From NCBI RefSeq assembly GCF_018320785.1, contig NC_054868.1, forward strand, positions 48,436,874-48,500,873: 64,000 bases of DNA, given 5' to 3'. This document shows, one piece after another, positions 60,407-64,000 of the stretch (position 1 is the stretch's first letter; the number at the start of each line of letters is the position of its first letter). The notes below the pieces were generated by a model that saw only the letters and a list, made by a program, of their open reading frames with translations, had not been told where the DNA came from and ran no database searches. This DNA is from Cheilinus undulatus. Lineage: Eukaryota > Chordata > Actinopteri > Labriformes > Labridae. Position numbers and translations under genes: made by a program.

Positions 60407-63381
60407 CAATGGTTTTCAAACTTTTTTTGCTCAAGGCACACCTAAGGTTAAGCCAAAAATCTCAAGGCACACCATATTTAAATTGATATAAAATAAACTT
60501 TTCTGGGGCCCAGCCAACTGGGGGATCATGGAGATGGCAAAAAGTGTCAAAAATGGGTTAAAAGTGGTGAAAAAACAAGGCAAATAGGGCAAAAAGTGGC
60601 AAAACAAAGTCAGAAATGGGCAAAAATTGATTAAGAAAAGTGGCCAAACAATAGGTTAAAATTTGCAAAAACTTGAATCAAACTAGTGGTAAAATGAGTT
60701 ACAAGTGGCCTAAAAGGGTTAAATGTTGTAAAAAGGCGGTAAAAATGGGTTAAAAGTGGTGAAAAAACAAGGCAAATTGGGCAAAAAAATGGCAAAACAA
60801 AGTCAGAAATGGGCAAAAATTGATTAAGAAAAGTGGCCAAACAATGGGATGAAATTTGCAAAAACTTGTTGAGTCAAACTAGTGGTAAAATGAGTTACAA
60901 GTGGCCTAAAAGGGTTAAATGTTGTAAAAAGATGGTAAAAATGGGTTAAAAGTATGGCTGTCAAAGTTAATATCGTGTTAACTCAAATTACTTTTAACGC
61001 CGCCAATTATTTTGTCAAACGATTAACGCGTGCGCGTTCTGTATGACCCTCGACCCATCCCGTAGTTTGCCAGACCAGGAAGCGGCGCCGTCGTGATGCG
61101 GTACAAACGAGCAGAAATGGATAAAGGACAGAGACTTTTGAATGACAGGTTCAGCTTTCAGATCATGTCAGATAAGACTGAAGTTATTTTCTCCTACTGT
61201 TGACATGAACGGAGTTACAGGAAGTTGGTAGAGTCTAATATAGCCCGCACCACTCGCTGGCCATGCACACCGCTTATGCAGAGAGCAGCCCCCCTCACCA
61301 TGCTGGATTTGTTTACAATGGAGACACTCAGGCGACTCTGCAGGGATGGACTCGCAATCTGGTATACCGAGCATTTCCCGGTGTGCCGACGCACCTTTGG
61401 GCCAGTATGATTTATTTTTTTATGTAGGCTATTATATCTGCCATGAACCGGCGCTACAGCCGCGCCAACCATTTATAATGACTGTTGACCGGTACGATCA
61501 CGTCTCCTAAAGGTCCGCTCTCATCTCCACGCAGCTCCTGCTTGAAAGTGAACGTTTTCGGAAAAAAAAACGAAACTTACTAAAACGATCGACTGGGACT
61601 GTAAATAAACGCCAAAATAAAAAAAAAAAAACAGTCCATCAAGATGCTGCAAAAATGTCAAAGACTCTGCAGGAGATTGTCTGATGCATGGTGAATGTAC
61701 AGCTGCATCATGAGGAGGAGGAGACAGAGCAGCAGAGGCCGGTGTGTGACAGGAGAGCAGAGGTTAGTGAATGAGCTCTGTAGAGTATCATAATATAAGC
61801 TGAAAGCATTATTAGTCTGTGGGATTCCTTTGTTTAGGAAGAAAAAAAATGGTTTTCGATTAAATCTGTAGCTCTTCTATGATCTGAAGAATGAAAAGAT
61901 GGTTAAGTCCTCTTAGTACACCTTAAAAGTTCTCCACTGAGACTTCTTTTACTTTGTGTGTTCATGAGTTTTGAAAAGAGGCTTCACATGTGTGTTTATT
62001 GACACTATTCCACTAAATCTACTGGACTGATGACAGTCATTTCTTACTGTCAGCATTTATTTTACATTTGGACTACATTTTTTAGTTTGAAAGTAAAAAT
62101 ATGATAAAAAAAATAGCAGACATTTTTAAAGTAATTACTTTCTTTTTCTCTTGAGCAGGGCAGATGTGTCCACCTTACATCAGAACAGTGAAACACCATT
62201 AGATGTGTCTGTGCCTTACTGCTGAGCTCTCAGCAGAGACTTGACTTCTTTATGTCCATGTGTGATGATGAGATCTGTTGTTTGGTGTTCAGCTGCTGAG
62301 AACAGAGGATTTAACTTCTAGAAGTCTAAATTGACTCTACATTGTGGTATTATTCAGTAATGTTACATTAAGGTCAGTATCTCCATCTGTTGTGGCTTGT
62401 TGGGCTTGAGTTTACCATGATATGCTCTCAGCATATTTTTGGAGCGTTCAGTATCTTTGAGCTCAGACTAGAGAATTTTCTGGACTTTATCTGTTGTTGT
62501 TTTAGGTTGTTGACATGAACAAACATTTTCATAAAGAAAACATTTTTGTCCACTTGTGTTGATAAGGGTATTTAAATCTTGAGAAATAGTACTGTAAGGT
62601 ACATTTAGAACAGACAAAAAAGTGTGATTAATTTGCGATTAATCGCTAGTTAACTATGGAATTTGTGAGATTAATCGCGATTAAAAATTTTAAATCTCTT
62701 GACAGCCCTAGTTAAAAGTGATACAAAAAAGGAGAGAAAGTGTCAAAAAGATGGCAAAATACATTTAAAGTTGCAGAAAAGTGGCAAAAAGGATTAAAGT
62801 TGCTAAAAGGTGGTAAAATGGGTCAAAAGTGATGGGAAAAATGGCAAAAAATGGCCAAAAAAATCACAAAAATGGCTAAAAAGTGGCAAAAGGGTAGCTA
62901 AAAGGGTTAAATTTGGCAAAAAGTTCCTAAAAAAGTGGCAAAAATTGCTGAAGAGTAGTAATAACTAGCAAAAATGCTAAAAAAAAAAGCAGCAAAATGA
63001 TTTAAGTTGTCAAAAGAAGTGGAAAAAATGGGTAGAAAAATTGGTTAACTTGGTGAAGAATAGTATGACTTAATAATTTCAACACCAATTTCAACCCAAT
63101 AATACTAGCTTGCCATGCTTTTCAGCTCTTAATGAGGTAACTGTTAGCCAGGAGCCTAGCACCAATGCTACCGATCCAACACACCTACACTATCATCAAT
63201 AAATACCAACTGGGGAGGGCCCATTCTCTGGGGTTTTTTAGGGGTCCAGCCAGATCTGTGGGCAGGCCTGGTTACAGTACTTGCCATAAAGTTGTATTAA
63301 TAACATATGGTACAAAGTCCCTCGGCACAACTTGACTTAAGGCACACTAGTGTGCTTTGCTACACCATTTGAGAACCACTG
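60407..63381. mobile_element. hAT-like element, unit B copy, interrupted and enlarged
   Basis: Equivalent of 18367-19364, with the same agctagat flanks. It is larger because of an internal insertion (60957-62712) and a tandem duplication of about 192 bases (starts near 60549 and 60741). Confidence 0.85.
60957..62712. mobile_element. Young TIR insertion (ggctgtcaaag ends) in unit B only
   Basis: Left end atggctgtcaaagttaatat, right end tcttgacagccctag. Sub-terminal gcgattaa words occur on both sides. The 8-base flank ttaaaagt is on both sides, and the uninterrupted site exists in unit A near 18709. The 1.75-kb interior has a GC-rich segment around 61040-61500 without a recognisable transposase. 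A non-autonomous hAT-like element is likely. Confidence 0.8.
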
Positions 63382-63399
63382 AGCTAGATATTTAGCTGT

Positions 63400-64000
63400 A
63401 GGGGAGAGTGGGGTGAGTTGTGCCAATTTTTACTCAAAGTGAGGCCATGACAGTAATCCTCCAACTTAAGTATGTACACATATTTCAGGATGTGGTGCAT
63501 CCCTGGGAACAATAACATTGGATCTGAAATAAACCAGTGATTTTTGAAGTAAAACAGAACATTTTAATCTCATAAACTGTAATGCTTTATAAAAGCAAGA
63601 CAAATTCAATACAAAATTACTCATTTAAGGTTTATTTAGATATCATCACCCTATTAAACTGTTGGCATAAGTCATATTTTCCAGTTTTTGGTAAAATACA
63701 AAAATATTTGTGAATCATTTCAGGCAAAAAGGCTTTGGCAATAGATGCCTGTTGACATACATAGAACACTGTCTGTCATTTATGTAACATATAAGAATAA
63801 ACTGACTTAGGCCAATTTCTGAACATCTCATTGTGACTTACGCCACTTAAAAACTGAATAAAACTGCTCTTTCATTACAGTGCAAACTCAAAACTGAAAT
63901 CAGTGTGAGCTAAATTAAACAAATGGCAGGTAAATCAAACACTGATGAGGCATGCCCATCTCCTCACTCCTCCAGCTGTTCTCAGCCTTTCTTTGCTGGG
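63400..64000. mobile_element. TIR element with GT-rich core, copy 3 (cut by window end)
   Basis: Starts aggggagagtggggtgagtt, collinear with 19383 onward; the GT-rich part and the right end lie outside the window. Confidence 0.75.

Larger units (their letters stand above)
45725..64000 (+). repeat. Segmental duplication unit B (runs off the window)
   Basis: Collinear with 5640-19981. Main differences: a gain of about 2.3 kb at 48052-50395, a loss of about 1.15 kb in the gene 2 intron (near 57530), a 1.75-kb insertion at 60957-62712, and length changes in most A-tract arrays. Confidence 0.93.

Noticed and set aside
1-64000. CRISPR array, rRNA, operon or endogenous retrovirus
   Set aside because: No regular spacer-repeat array, ribosomal sequence, polycistronic layout, or gag/pol-like frame was seen on either strand.

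Overview
The window looks like intergenic and genic DNA of a ray-finned (teleost) fish. It is AT-rich and intron-containing, and it is packed with Tc1-like transposons, tRNA-derived SINEs and many non-autonomous elements with hAT-like ends. There are no bacterial operons, CRISPR arrays, rRNA genes or tRNA genes. The only protein-coding genes I can support are four glycosyltransferase family 31 (beta-1,3-galactosyltransferase-like) loci, all on the + strand. Each is a type II membrane protein encoded almost entirely by one large last exon.

The dominant architecture is a segmental duplication in direct orientation. Unit A runs from about 5640 to at least 19981. Unit B runs from about 45725 to the window end and continues beyond it. 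Each unit holds gene 1 (exon 2 at 6142-7345 in A, 46230-47421 in B; long Thr/Pro stem) and gene 2 (coding exon 17297-18269 in A, 59335-60309 in B). Both copies of gene 1 are open. Gene 2 is intact in A but broken in B by a 2-base insertion and a CAG-to-TAG stop. The duplication starts inside the first intron of gene 1, so the two copies have unrelated upstream sequence. Each has a plausible but different first exon (921-1039 and 44072-44115) that joins exon 2 in the same phase (phase 2).

Layout: 1-640 TIR element; 840-1160 GC-rich island with candidate exon 1 of gene 1A; 1750-5700 transposons inside the putative intron; 5640-20604 unit A; 20648-44000 a transposon graveyard with nested hAT-like elements, a SINE, Tc1 remains and A-tract minisatellites, with no gene recognised; 43800-44115 candidate exon 1 of gene 1B; 45341-45650 a foldback element; 45725-64000 unit B, with several insertions and deletions relative to A.

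The most unusual non-genic signal is a family of quasi-periodic tracts (units such as GTGGCAAAAATGGGT, A-runs spaced about 10 bases apart). They occur at a dozen places, sometimes inside hAT-like elements with different ends and sometimes after a shared leader sequence. They change length between A and B, and the roughly 10-base spacing of the A-tracts predicts curved DNA.
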